From Micromonospora sonchi (GTDB taxonomy: Bacteria; Actinomycetota; Actinomycetes; Mycobacteriales; Micromonosporaceae), in the NCBI RefSeq assembly GCF_014646235.1, contig NZ_BMNB01000001.1, positions 248,001-312,000 on the forward strand: a DNA stretch of 64,000 nt. Direction: 5' to 3'. Below, one piece after another: positions 1 to 8,545 of the stretch; position 1 is the stretch's first letter; each line of letters opens with the position of its first letter. The position numbers and the translations under genes are program-made. The notes beneath the pieces are model-generated. The model was not told the DNA's origin. It did no database searches and worked only from the letters and a program-made list of their open reading frames with translations.

Positions 1-968
1 CCGAGGGCGAGCACGCCGACCTGTTCGCCGCGTTCCCCAACTCGCTGGGCAGTCTCGGCTACGCCACCCGGCTGCGCATCGAGCTGCAACCGGTCCGCCG
101 GTACGTGGCGCTGCGCAACGTGCGGTTCACCGACCTGACCGAGCTGACCGCCGCGATCGGCCAGGTCGCCGCCACCCGCGCCTTCGACGGCCAGAGCGTC
201 GACGCGATGGACGGGGTGATGTTCAGCCCCGGCGAGGCGTACCTCGTGCTGGGGAGCTTCACCGACGACGTGCCGGCGGTCTCCGACTACACCGGCCAGG
301 ACATCTACTACCGGTCGCTGCGCCGACGCCGGCACGACGCGCTGAGCACGCACGACTACCTGTGGCGCTGGGACACCGACTGGTTCTGGTGTTCGGCGGC
401 GTTCGGGGTGCAGCACCCGGTGGTGCGGCGGCTGTGGCCGGCGCGGTGGCGGCGCAGCGACGTCTACCACCGCATCGTGCGGCTGGAGCACCGCCACCGG
501 GTGGCGGCCCGCATCGACCGGTGGCGCGGCCAGCCGGCCCGGGAGCGGGTGGTGCAGGACGTGGAGATTCCGCTGGAGGGCACGGCGGGCTTCCTGCACT
601 GGTTCGCCCGGCGGGTGCGGATGACGCCGGTGTGGTTGTGCCCGCTGCGGCTGCGCGAGCCGGCGGGCGGGAGATCGGCCCGCTCCTGGCCGCTGTATCC
701 GCTGCGGCCGGGGCAGGACTACGTCAACATCGGGTTCTGGGGGAGCGTGCCGATCGCCGAGGGCGCCGCCGACGGCGAGGTCAACCGGGAGATCGAGCGC
801 GCGGTGTCGGAGGCGGGCGGGCACAAGTCGCTCTACTCCGACGCGTACTACGACCGGGATTCGTTCGACCGGCTCTACGGCGGCGACACGTGGCGCGCCG
901 TGCGGGACCGGTACGACCCGGAGCATCGACTCACCGGACTGTACGAAAAGGCGGTTGCACAAGCATGA
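1..968 (+). CDS. FAD-binding oxidoreductase, C-terminal part (left-truncated)
   Basis: The reading frame is open from base 3 and ends at a TGA at 966-968, so about 322 C-terminal residues are present and the start lies outside the window. The sequence resembles FAD/FMN-dependent oxidoreductases of the sterol-reductase-like type: Tyr/Trp/Arg-rich substrate-domain segments, and a final part (SLYSDAYYDRDSFDRLYGG) typical of the family's C-terminus. The stop overlaps the ATG of the next gene (ATGA), so the two are translationally coupled. In other actinobacteria such a flavoprotein beside a CFA-synthase-like methyltransferase makes 10-methyl fatty acids such as tuberculostearic acid: the methyltransferase forms a 10-methylene intermediate and the flavoprotein reduces it. 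Assignment to that pathway (tmsA/bfaA-like) is inferred from the pairing. The FAD-binding N-terminus cannot be inspected. Confidence 0.8.
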   Translation, partial: EGEHADLFAAFPNSLGSLGYATRLRIELQPVRRYVALRNVRFTDLTELTAAIGQVAATRAFDGQSVDAMDGVMFSPGEAYLVLGSFTDDVPAVSDYTGQDIYYRSLRRRRHDALSTHDYLWRWDTDWFWCSAAFGVQHPVVRRLWPARWRRSDVYHRIVRLEHRHRVAARIDRWRGQPARERVVQDVEIPLEGTAGFLHWFARRVRMTPVWLCPLRLREPAGGRSARSWPLYPLRPGQDYVNIGFWGSVPIAEGAADGEVNREIERAVSEAGGHKSLYSDAYYDRDSFDRLYGGDTWRAVRDRYDPEHRLTGLYEKAVAQA

Positions 969-2308
969 GCCTTACCGACCGAAACCAGGGAGCGGCTGGC
1001 GCTCCCGCCACGCCGCCACCGGGGAGCGGGCGGCGTGGAACGACCGTGGCGGACGTCGTCCGGGCGGTGACCACCAGCCCGCTGCCGGTCCGGGTGATTG
1101 CGTACGACGGCAGCGCCATCGGGCCGGCCGACGCCGGCATCACCCTGTCGATCCGCTCCGAGCGAGGGCTGTCGTACCTGCTCACCGCCCCTGGCGACCT
1201 GGGCATGGCGCGGGCGTACGTGAGCGGCGACCTCGCGCTGTCGGGTGTGCACCCGGGCGACCCGTACGAGGCGCTGCGGGTGCTCAAGGACGAGCTGCGG
1301 GTCCGCCCACCGGCGCTGGCCGAAGGGCTGGCCCTGGTGCGCGGGCTGGGCTGGGAACGGCTGCTGCCGCCACCGACGCCACCGCAGGAGGCGCAACCGC
1401 GCTGGAAGCGGATCGTGGCCGGATTGCGGCACTCCCGGTCCCGCGACAGCAACGCCATCTCGCATCACTACGACGTGTCGAACGCCTTCTACGAGAAGGT
1501 GCTCGGCCCGTCGATGACGTACACCTGCGCGGTGTTCCGCAGCCCGGAGGACACCCTCGAGCAGGCGCAGGCGACCAAGTACGACCTGGTCGCCGGCAAG
1601 CTCGGGCTGCGGGCGGGGATGCGGCTGCTGGACGTGGGCTGCGGGTGGGGTGGCATGATCCGGCACGCTGCCCGGGAGTACGGCGTGAAGGCGCTCGGGG
1701 TGACGCTGTCCCGATCGCAGGCGCGGTGGGCGCAGGCGGCGATCGAGCGCGAAGGGCTGGCCGGGCTCGCCGAGGTGCGGCACATGGACTACCGCGACGC
1801 GCCCCGGGAACAGTTTGACGCCGTCTCCTCGATCGGCCTGACCGAGCACATCGGAGTCCGCAACTACCCGGCGTACTTCGGCTTCCTGCGCGACCGGCTG
1901 CGTCCGCAGGGGCGGCTGCTGAACCACTGCATCACCCGGGCCGACAACCGGGCGCCGCACCGCTCCGGCGCGTTCATCGACCGGTACGTCTTCCCCGACG
2001 GCGAGCTGGCCGGGCCGGGGCGGGTGATCAGCGAGGTCCATGACGTCGGGCTGGAGGTGCACCACGAGGAGAACCTGCGCCGGCACTATGCGCTGACCCT
2101 CGCCGGCTGGTGCCGCAATCTCGTGCGGCACTGGGACTTCTGCGTCTCGGAGGTGGGCACCGGCACCGCCCGGGTGTGGGGGCTCTACATGGCCGGGTCG
2201 CGGCTGGCGTTCGAGCGCAACGGCATCCAGCTGCACCAGGTCCTGGCGACGCGCAACGACGCACAGGGGGCGAGCGGATATCCGCTGCGCCCGGACTGGC
2301 TGCCCTGA
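965..2308 (+). CDS. CFA-synthase-family SAM-dependent fatty-acyl methyltransferase
   Basis: A 447-residue protein. The N-terminal 150 residues form the domain typical of cyclopropane-fatty-acyl-phospholipid synthases. HHYDVSNAFYEKVLGPSMTY follows near residue 167, and the SAM-binding loop LLDVGCGWGG lies near residue 222. It would methylate double bonds of membrane phospholipid acyl chains. Because it starts inside the stop codon of a flavoprotein gene, I favour 10-methylene formation (tmsB/bfaB-like) over cyclopropane formation, but sequence alone does not separate the two. The ATG at 965 was chosen because it overlaps the upstream stop; the frame is open further upstream but only as an out-of-frame shadow of the flavoprotein gene. 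A perfect hairpin follows at 2321-2351. Confidence 0.88.
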   Translation: MSLTDRNQGAAGAPATPPPGSGRRGTTVADVVRAVTTSPLPVRVIAYDGSAIGPADAGITLSIRSERGLSYLLTAPGDLGMARAYVSGDLALSGVHPGDPYEALRVLKDELRVRPPALAEGLALVRGLGWERLLPPPTPPQEAQPRWKRIVAGLRHSRSRDSNAISHHYDVSNAFYEKVLGPSMTYTCAVFRSPEDTLEQAQATKYDLVAGKLGLRAGMRLLDVGCGWGGMIRHAAREYGVKALGVTLSRSQARWAQAAIEREGLAGLAEVRHMDYRDAPREQFDAVSSIGLTEHIGVRNYPAYFGFLRDRLRPQGRLLNHCITRADNRAPHRSGAFIDRYVFPDGELAGPGRVISEVHDVGLEVHHEENLRRHYALTLAGWCRNLVRHWDFCVSEVGTGTARVWGLYMAGSRLAFERNGIQLHQVLATRNDAQGASGYPLRPDWLP

Positions 2309-2320
2309 CCGGCTGACCCG

Positions 2321-2351
2321 AAGGCCGCGCCGGATCGATCGGCGCGGCCTT
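2321..2351 (+). terminator. Hairpin terminator after the methyltransferase gene
   Basis: A perfect 12-bp stem (AAGGCCGCGCCG at 2321-2332 with its complement at 2340-2351) and a 7-base loop lie 12 bases after the stop. There is no T-run, which is common for actinomycete terminators. Confidence 0.7.
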
Positions 2352-2371
2352 CGTCGTCGCTATTGACAAAC

Positions 2372-2393
2372 AAGTTTTGTACGTACAAAACTT
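2372..2393. promoter_or_regulatory. 22-bp perfect palindrome, probable ArsR-family operator
   Basis: AAGTTTTGTAC at 2372-2382 is followed directly by its exact reverse complement at 2383-2393. It is AT-rich in a GC-rich setting. TTGACA, a consensus -35, lies at 2363-2368 just before it, and the regulator's ATG is 9 bases after it. A bound dimer would block this promoter, consistent with autorepression of the regulator and the coupled SRPBCC gene. Confidence 0.75.
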
Positions 2394-2401
2394 ATTTTGC
2401 T

Positions 2402-2959
2402 ATGAGGGATGTCCTGTATCTGGAGCAGATCGAGCAGGCCGAGGTGCTGCTCAAGCCGCAGCGCGTGGAGATCCTGCGCCAACTGGCCGAGCCGCGCACC
2501 TGCACCGAGGTGGCCACCCGGCTGGAGCAGACGCCGCAGCGCGTCTACTACCACGTCAAACAACTGGTCGCGGCCGGGCTGGTCGAGCAGGTCGACCAGC
2601 GCAAGGTCCGCGGCATCACCGAGGGGATCTACCAGGCCGTCGCCCGGTCGTACTGGCTCTCGCCCCGCCTGGTCGGGCGGATCGGGCTGCGCCGAGCCCG
2701 CGACGAGCTGAGCCTGGGCTACCTGCTGGACCTGATGGAGGAGGTCCAGGCCGACGTCGCCGCCCTCGACCGCGCCGCGCCGGAGCTGCCCTCGATCGGA
2801 GTCTCCGGCGAGATCCGCGTGCCGGCCGAGCGCCGGCAGGAATTCCTGCACGACCTGCAAACCGCTCTCCAGGAGCTGTTCACCCGCTACGGCGGCGCCG
2901 AAGGCGACGCCTTCAAGCTCGCCGTGGCCTGCTACCCGAAAGGGACCAACCGTGACTGA
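2402..2959 (+). CDS. ArsR-family winged-helix transcriptional regulator
   Basis: A 185-residue DNA-binding protein. An N-terminal winged helix (about residues 8-75, with the recognition segment TEVATRLEQTPQRVYYHVKQL) is followed by a helical region containing the long helix SLGYLLDLMEEVQADVAAL. It ends in VACYPKGTNRD, overlapping the next gene by 8 bases. The ATG at 2402 was chosen over an upstream in-frame start at 2363 because the upstream stretch is the promoter and operator palindrome. ArsR regulators paired with an AHSA1/SRPBCC protein are a common actinobacterial arrangement. The effector is unknown, and no metal-binding cysteine pair is visible. Confidence 0.85.
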   Translation: MRDVLYLEQIEQAEVLLKPQRVEILRQLAEPRTCTEVATRLEQTPQRVYYHVKQLVAAGLVEQVDQRKVRGITEGIYQAVARSYWLSPRLVGRIGLRRARDELSLGYLLDLMEEVQADVAALDRAAPELPSIGVSGEIRVPAERRQEFLHDLQTALQELFTRYGGAEGDAFKLAVACYPKGTNRD

Positions 2960-3806
2960 GCCCATGATCATCACTGCCCGCCTCGCCGCGCCGGTCGCCC
3001 GGGTGCGCCAGGCCCTGACCGACCCGGCCGAGCTGCGCGTCTGGCTGGCCGAGCACGCCGAGGTCGACCTACCCGAGCGGTACGAGTTCTGGGGCCGCTA
3101 CACGCCCGAGGGCGACGCCGCGCACCAGCGGCTGCTGCACGCCGACGACGACCGGCTGCGTTTCGCCTGGCTGCTCGACGGTGTGGAGACCACCACCGAG
3201 ATCACTCTGCGTCCGGACGGGCCGGACCGCACCGTGCTGACCTTGTCGCAGACCCACTACGACTTCGACGACGTGATCAACGGCACCAGCATCCGGGGCG
3301 TCCTGCAGACCTTCTGGTACCTGTCGACCGCCAACCTCGAGGCCCACCTGGCCGGCAAGCCGTTGCTGCCGAAGGTGGACTTCACCAGCACCGACCTGCG
3401 GGGCGAGCTGGTCATCGCCGCTCCGGCCGACAAGGTCTGGGAGTCGCTGACCGACTCGGAGCAGGCCAGCGCCTGGTTCGGTCACCCGATCGGCATCGAG
3501 CCCTGGGTCGGCGGCCGGTACGCCATGGGCGGCTTCGACAGTGGTTACGCCGCGAAGGTGGTCGACCTGGAGCCCGGCCGGAAGATCTCCGTCGACTGGG
3601 GACCGCCTGGCGTCATCAGCTGGGAGTTGGCCGAGTCGGACGGGAAGACGAAGTTGACCTTCGTGCAGAGCGGCTTCGACGAGCAGCAGCCCCCGTACGC
3701 TGCCTGGGCCGGTTGGATCTCCGGGCTGGCCGAGCTGCGCCGCTACCACGAGGTGCCGGACTGGCAGCCGATCTGGCTGCCGGAGCAGGCCACGACGACC
3801 GGCTGA
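2952..3806 (+). CDS. Two-domain SRPBCC (AHSA1-like) protein
   Basis: A 284-residue cytoplasmic protein made of two consecutive SRPBCC/START-like helix-grip domains. The first covers about residues 5-135 (ARLAAPVARVRQALTDPAEL ... WLAEHAEVD). The second covers about 148-275 and begins with the typical ELVIAAPADKVWESLTDSEQ, followed by WFG and GGRYAMGG. Such proteins bind hydrophobic ligands or act as Hsp90-activator homologues; the ligand here is unknown. It starts at GTG 2952, overlapping the regulator's end, so it is co-translated with the ArsR gene and probably controlled by the palindrome upstream of it. Confidence 0.85.
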   Translation: MTEPMIITARLAAPVARVRQALTDPAELRVWLAEHAEVDLPERYEFWGRYTPEGDAAHQRLLHADDDRLRFAWLLDGVETTTEITLRPDGPDRTVLTLSQTHYDFDDVINGTSIRGVLQTFWYLSTANLEAHLAGKPLLPKVDFTSTDLRGELVIAAPADKVWESLTDSEQASAWFGHPIGIEPWVGGRYAMGGFDSGYAAKVVDLEPGRKISVDWGPPGVISWELAESDGKTKLTFVQSGFDEQQPPYAAWAGWISGLAELRRYHEVPDWQPIWLPEQATTTG

Positions 3807-3930
3807 GGCGACCGGCTGAGGGCGGCCTCGCGGCACCCGCCCTCGCCGGCTCGGGCATGCGCCCGCCCCGGCCCCGCCTCCGACGAACGGTGGGGCCAGG
3901 GCCGGGTCACCGGCGCATGCGCATCGACGA

Positions 3931-6393
3931 ATGGCCCGTCGGATTGTGGACTCGGGCCGCACGGCCCTGGCAGAACGGGCGTATCCGTGGCTAGGCTTTC
4001 GGGGTTTGCCAGGACCGGGCCTCACCGTCGAGGATGCGGTACGAGAGAGAGCCGGAGCGATCGCGGTGTCGCGAGAGGACGTCGAGCGGGCTGCCGCGTG
4101 GTCGCCCGAGCGGGACCGGGTCGGTCGGGCGGGCTTGCTCGGGGCCGCTGTGGTCGTCGCCGTCGAAACGCTCTGGCTGGCGCTGGACCTGCCCGCGAAA
4201 GCTCTTGTCAGTGACCTCGGCACGGTGTCGGTGGCGGGCTGGGCCGGGTTGGCCTGCGTCGGGGCGGCGCGCCGGCAACCGGCGTCACTACGCCGGTTCT
4301 GGCTGCTGATCGCGGCCATGATGGCGCTCGCGTCGACCGGGCGGGCACTCTGGATGGTCCACCGGCTGCTCGGCGAGGACCTGCCGCACACGCTGCCGGT
4401 CGGGCTGATCTTCGCGGCCAGCCTGCTCGTCGGCACCGCGGCCATCCTTTGCGCGATCACCGCGCCGCGCACCGGGGTGGGTCGCGCCCGGGCCCTGCTC
4501 GATGGGGTGATCGTCGGGCTGGCGCTGATCCCGATCGGCTGGGTGCTGACCTTCCGCATCGCCACCCTGGGGGACCTCGACGAGCCGCTGCGCACCGCCG
4601 GGCTGCTCTACCCGATGTTCGACCTGATGCAGCTGACCATCCTGGTCGCGGTGATCGCCGCCGGCCGGCCGGTGTGGCGTGCGCTGACGCTGCTGGCCGT
4701 GAGCCTCTCCGTGCGCACGGTGGCCGACGCGATCTACGTGTCCTGGGTGGCCGCGGGCACCTACCAGCTCGGCACGATGCTCGACGTGCTCTGGCCGGTG
4801 AGCTACCTGCTGATCGGCGCGGCGGCCCGGCTGCCCCCGCCGCGACACCTCGACCGGGCCGAGGAGACCGGCGAGTGGCCGCTGCCGCCCCGATGGCGGG
4901 TGGCGCTGCCGTACCTGCCGGTGGGTGGGGCGATCGTGGCGACCCTGCTGGCCCGTGAGCCCGACGGCCACACCCCGCTGCCGGTCTTTCTGACGATGAT
5001 GGCGCTGCTGGCGGCGCTGGCGCTGCGGCAGGGCCTGGCGGCCAACGAGAACCTGCGCCTGGTGGGCCGGCTGCGCCAGCTCGCCTATGTCGACCAGCTC
5101 ACCGGGTTGCCCAACCGGTTGGCGTTCACCCGCCGGCTGCGGGCCGCCCTGCGCGGGGCGAGGCCGGTGGCCGTGCTGCTGCTGGACCTCGACGGGTTCA
5201 AGCAGGTCAACGACCGGTTCGGGCACTCCACCGGGGACACCCTGCTGACCGGGCTGTCCCGCCGGATGCGCCGGGCGGTCGCCGACGACGGCCTGATCGC
5301 CCGGATCGGCGGTGACGAGTTCGCCGTGCTGGTCACCGGCGATCGGCCGGCTGCGCCGGAGCGGCTGGCGGAACGGCTGCTCGCGGCGCTGCATCCGTCG
5401 GCCGGCGAGGAGGTCGTCGGGGTGCACCCGTCGGCGAGCATCGGCATCGCCGAGTACGGGCCGCAGCACATCTCGTACGAGGATCTGCTGCGCGACGCCG
5501 ACATCGCGATGTACGCGGCGAAGGCGGCCGGCAAGTCGGCGTACCGGCGGTGCACGCCGGGCCTGCGGGAGTCGGCGGTGGGCCGGGCGGAGCTGATCGC
5601 CGACCTGCGGCGGGCGGTCGACGAGGGGCAGCTGCACCTGGAGTTCCAGCCGATCGTGGACCTGGCCACCGGGGCGGTACGCAGCGCGGAGGCCCTGGTG
5701 CGGTGGCGGCACCCGCAGCTGGGCATGCTCAGCCCGGCGCGCTTCCTGCCGCTGGCCGAGGAGACCGGGCTGATCCTGCCGATCGACCGGTGGGTGATCC
5801 ACGAGGCGTGCCGGGCCGCGGCCACCTGGCAGGGCCGCGTCCCGTCCGCGACGGTTGCGGTGAACATCGCCGCGTCGCACCTGCGCCGGCCGGATCTGAT
5901 CGCCACGGTCACCGAGGCCACCGCCGGAGCGGGGCTGGCGCCGCGCGCGTTGACGCTGGAGCTGACCGAGTCGGCGCTGATCGAGGGCAGCGACGCGGTG
6001 CTCGACCGGCTCAGCCAGCTGCGTGAGCTGGGCATCCGGATCGCCATCGACGACTTCGGCACCGGCTACTCGTCGCTGAGCTACCTGCACCGGATCCCGG
6101 CCACCGAGCTGAAGATCGACCGGTCGTTCGTGGCCCGCATCGTCGAGGACACCCGGGCGTACGCGACGGTGGAGATGGTGACCCGGCTGGCCGGCGCGTT
6201 CGACCTGGCCGTGGTGGCCGAGGGGGTGGAGACCGACCGGCAGCACGACGCGGTGTCCGCGATCGGCTGCGTGCAGGGGCAGGGCTACCGCTACGGGCGC
6301 CCCGCCGCGCTGGGGGAGTTGCGCACGGTCCTGGCCGAGCGCTGCCCGCCCGGGGTGACCGGCGTCGCAGAATCGGACTTGACCCTCACGTAA
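3931..6393 (+). CDS. Membrane GGDEF-EAL cyclic-di-GMP turnover protein
   Basis: An integral membrane signalling protein of up to 820 residues. The N-terminal third has several hydrophobic segments (about residues 65-330), forming a polytopic input domain. A GGDEF domain follows, with intact GGDEF motif near residue 460 (RIGGDEFAVL) and the preceding DLDGFKQVNDRFGHS. An EAL domain follows, with AEALVRWRHP near 586 and the downstream IDDFGTGYSSLSYL and KIDRSF motifs. Both diguanylate cyclase and phosphodiesterase active sites look complete, so the net activity cannot be predicted. The ATG at 3931 lacks a ribosome-binding site; GTG 4066, preceded by GGAG at suitable spacing, is a credible alternative start. 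Confidence 0.9.
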   Translation: MARRIVDSGRTALAERAYPWLGFRGLPGPGLTVEDAVRERAGAIAVSREDVERAAAWSPERDRVGRAGLLGAAVVVAVETLWLALDLPAKALVSDLGTVSVAGWAGLACVGAARRQPASLRRFWLLIAAMMALASTGRALWMVHRLLGEDLPHTLPVGLIFAASLLVGTAAILCAITAPRTGVGRARALLDGVIVGLALIPIGWVLTFRIATLGDLDEPLRTAGLLYPMFDLMQLTILVAVIAAGRPVWRALTLLAVSLSVRTVADAIYVSWVAAGTYQLGTMLDVLWPVSYLLIGAAARLPPPRHLDRAEETGEWPLPPRWRVALPYLPVGGAIVATLLAREPDGHTPLPVFLTMMALLAALALRQGLAANENLRLVGRLRQLAYVDQLTGLPNRLAFTRRLRAALRGARPVAVLLLDLDGFKQVNDRFGHSTGDTLLTGLSRRMRRAVADDGLIARIGGDEFAVLVTGDRPAAPERLAERLLAALHPSAGEEVVGVHPSASIGIAEYGPQHISYEDLLRDADIAMYAAKAAGKSAYRRCTPGLRESAVGRAELIADLRRAVDEGQLHLEFQPIVDLATGAVRSAEALVRWRHPQLGMLSPARFLPLAEETGLILPIDRWVIHEACRAAATWQGRVPSATVAVNIAASHLRRPDLIATVTEATAGAGLAPRALTLELTESALIEGSDAVLDRLSQLRELGIRIAIDDFGTGYSSLSYLHRIPATELKIDRSFVARIVEDTRAYATVEMVTRLAGAFDLAVVAEGVETDRQHDAVSAIGCVQGQGYRYGRPAALGELRTVLAERCPPGVTGVAESDLTLT

Positions 6394-6409
6394 CGGCAGG
6401 CGGGACCGT
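6379..6409 (+). promoter_or_regulatory. Possible MerR-type long-spacer promoter
   Basis: TTGACC at 6379-6384 is followed after 19 bases by GACCGT at 6404-6409. The spacer contains CTCACG, recalling tipA-type promoters, where the regulator binds an elongated spacer. It sits 23 bases before the MerR gene. The match is partial. Confidence 0.3.
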
Positions 6410-6432
6410 GGTTCCCAGGAAGGGAGGGAACC

Positions 6433-7191
6433 ATGGCGTACACGGTGGGTCAGGTGGCCAGGCTGGCCGGCGTGACGGTCCGGACGTTGCACCACTACGA
6501 CGGGATCGGGCTGCTCTCGCCGAGCGGGCGCACCAGCGCGGGATACCGCCGCTACGACGACGCGGACCTGGAGCGGTTGCAGCTGATCCGGTACTACCGC
6601 GAGCTGGGGTTCCCGCTGGAGGAGATCGCCGTGATCCTCGACGACCCGGCGAGCGACCCGAGCGCGCACCTGCGCCGCCAGCACGAGCTGCTGACGGTAC
6701 GGGTCAAGCGGTTGCAGGAGATGGTCGCGGCGATCGAGTTCGCGATGGAGGCGAGCAAGTTGGAGATTCGACTGACCCCGCAGGAGCGCTTCGAGGTGTT
6801 CGGTGACTTCGATCCGGAGGCCCACGCCGAGGAGGCGGAGCAGCGCTGGGGCGGCACCGAGGCGTACCAGGAGTCGCAACGGCGCGCAGCGCGCCACACC
6901 AAGGAGGACTGGCAGCGGATCAAGGCCGAGACCGAGGACTGGGGGCGGCGGATCGTCGCGCTGATGGCCTCGGGCGCGCCGGCGGACAGCCCGGCGGCGA
7001 TGGAGTTGGCCGAGGAGCACCGGCAGCAGATCAGCCGCTGGTTCTACGAGTGCTCGTACGAGATCCACACCGGGCTGGCCGACATGTATCTCGCCGACGA
7101 GCGGTTCCTCCGGCACTACGAGGCGATGGCGCCGGGGCTGGGTGCGTACCTGCACGAGGCGATCCACGCCAATGCGATCACCCGCGCCTGA
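6433..7191 (+). CDS. MerR-family regulator with TipAS ligand-binding domain
   Basis: A 252-residue regulator. Residues 1-70 are a MerR winged helix (YTVGQVARLAGVTVRTLHHYDGIGLLSP, then GYRRYDDADLERLQLIRYYRELGF), followed by the dimerisation helix. Residues about 130-250 match the TipAS antibiotic-recognition domain (WGGTEAYQESQRRAARHTKEDW ... WFYECSYEIHTGLADMYLADERF). TipA-type proteins bind thiopeptides or other drugs and activate their own transcription. A strong ribosome-binding site (AGGGAGGGA) precedes the ATG. The preceding GGDEF-EAL gene ends 39 bases upstream. Confidence 0.92.
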   Translation: MAYTVGQVARLAGVTVRTLHHYDGIGLLSPSGRTSAGYRRYDDADLERLQLIRYYRELGFPLEEIAVILDDPASDPSAHLRRQHELLTVRVKRLQEMVAAIEFAMEASKLEIRLTPQERFEVFGDFDPEAHAEEAEQRWGGTEAYQESQRRAARHTKEDWQRIKAETEDWGRRIVALMASGAPADSPAAMELAEEHRQQISRWFYECSYEIHTGLADMYLADERFLRHYEAMAPGLGAYLHEAIHANAITRA

Positions 7192-7334
7192 CGGGTCGCG
7201 GACTGTCTGTCACTCCCCCGATCGGGTAGTTCTTCCGGGGTTGGCCGTTTCCATCGTGGTGCCCGCTGCCGTTAACACTGTGACACCCCATCTGGTGGCC
7301 TGCAGTTGGTGGCATGCGCGGCGGAGGAGTCGGC

Positions 7335-8531
7335 GTGGCAAGGACTGATTCGACGGGTTCGACATGGCGGTACCGGTGGGCGCGCCGGCAGAACGAGCGC
7401 CGGCGGCGGCTGTTCCGCAGCGACGAGGAATCCTGGCGGCGGCGCGACGACGAACTCCGCCGCCTGCGTACCCTCGCCGAGCAGTGCCACGGTTCGGCCG
7501 CGGCCGGCGACGGCCTCCCGCTACAGCTGGCCGGAGACGAGATCGTGCTGCGGGTGGTGCCGGCGGCCCAGCTGGTGGAGGTACGGCACAGCGCCGTGCT
7601 GCCCGCCCCCGAGCTGGCCGTCGGCCCGCAGACCGGCCGGCTGCGGCACCGGCTGCCCGACGGGGTCCGGGTCACCGACGCCGGCATGGCGGTGATCACC
7701 AACCGTCGGCTGGTGCTGCTCGGTGGTCGGGGCCGGCGAGACTGGGCGTACGGGCGGATGAGCGGCCTCGCCCACGACCCGCAGGTGCCCGTCACGCTGA
7801 TCCAGGTGCTGGACCGGCGGCGCATCTCCGGAGTGCTGCTGCCCGCCGAGGCGGCGGCCGAGTTCCGGTTCGTGCTCACCCTGGCCTTCGCCGACGCGAT
7901 CGAGCAGCGGGACGTCGTCATCGCCCAGCTCGACGAGCTGGCGGCCGAACACGCCAAGAGCCGTCCGTGCCGGCCGGGCATCGCCACGCCCGGCCAGGCC
8001 CGGCTGCTGACGCTGATCCCCGGCGGTCGACGCACCGCGATGGTCGCCGCCGGGCTGGCCGTGGCGGTGCCGCTGGTGCTGGCCAACGTCGGCCCGTCGG
8101 ACTCGACCGGCCGGGAGACCGCGGTCGCCGCCGTCCCGGCGACGGCCGTGACCGCCGCGAAGGCGGCGACCGGGAACCTGCCGCAGGCGTCGGCCATGGG
8201 CGCCTCGCACGGACCGGTCACCAGCACCTCCAAGGCGTCGAAGGCGTTGGAGGTGCCCCGCACCATCGTCGCGGCCACGCCGCAGCCGGCGGGCCCGACC
8301 GACGAGCCGCGCTGCGGCGCCCCGACCAACCCGTTCGGTTACGGCTTCTGCGGCGGCGACAAGATCCGCGAGCCGGCCAGCGAGGTGTGCGACCACTTCG
8401 ACTGCGTACCCGGGTTCTGGGAGGGCCGGGGCTACCTCGTGGAGTGCGCCAACGGCAAGGTCAGCCTGGCCGGCGGCAGCCCCCGGGCGTGCGGCCGGCA
8501 CGGCGGCGTTCGCCGCATCGTGCTGGCCTGA
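7335..8531 (+). CDS. Membrane-anchored protein with C-terminal Cys-rich (DUF3761-like) domain
   Basis: A 398-residue protein of unknown function. A charged N-terminal region is followed by a soluble domain with RVTDAGMAVITNRRLVLLGG, reminiscent of PH-like folds. A single transmembrane segment lies near residues 237-253 (TAMVAAGLAVAVPLVLANV), then a Thr/Ala-rich linker. The C-terminal 70 residues contain six cysteines and end in CANGKVSLAGGSPRACGRHG, similar to the DUF3761 pattern, where a Cys-Asp-Gly core precedes CSxHGGV. The GTG at 7335 was chosen over ATG 7314 because GGAGGAG lies 5-6 bases before it. The gene converges on the VOC gene 14 bases away. Confidence 0.7.
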   Translation: MARTDSTGSTWRYRWARRQNERRRRLFRSDEESWRRRDDELRRLRTLAEQCHGSAAAGDGLPLQLAGDEIVLRVVPAAQLVEVRHSAVLPAPELAVGPQTGRLRHRLPDGVRVTDAGMAVITNRRLVLLGGRGRRDWAYGRMSGLAHDPQVPVTLIQVLDRRRISGVLLPAEAAAEFRFVLTLAFADAIEQRDVVIAQLDELAAEHAKSRPCRPGIATPGQARLLTLIPGGRRTAMVAAGLAVAVPLVLANVGPSDSTGRETAVAAVPATAVTAAKAATGNLPQASAMGASHGPVTSTSKASKALEVPRTIVAATPQPAGPTDEPRCGAPTNPFGYGFCGGDKIREPASEVCDHFDCVPGFWEGRGYLVECANGKVSLAGGSPRACGRHGGVRRIVLA

Positions 8532-8545
8532 CCGACCGGCTGCTC

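Noticed and set aside
875..2236. Long open frame on the minus strand opposite the methyltransferase gene
   Set aside because: High-GC antisense artefact: low-complexity Arg/Pro/His/Gln composition, no family motif, no ribosome-binding site.
4288..7167. A 959-codon minus-strand open frame across the GGDEF-EAL and MerR genes
   Set aside because: Both plus-strand genes are clear by motifs, and the antisense translation is low complexity.
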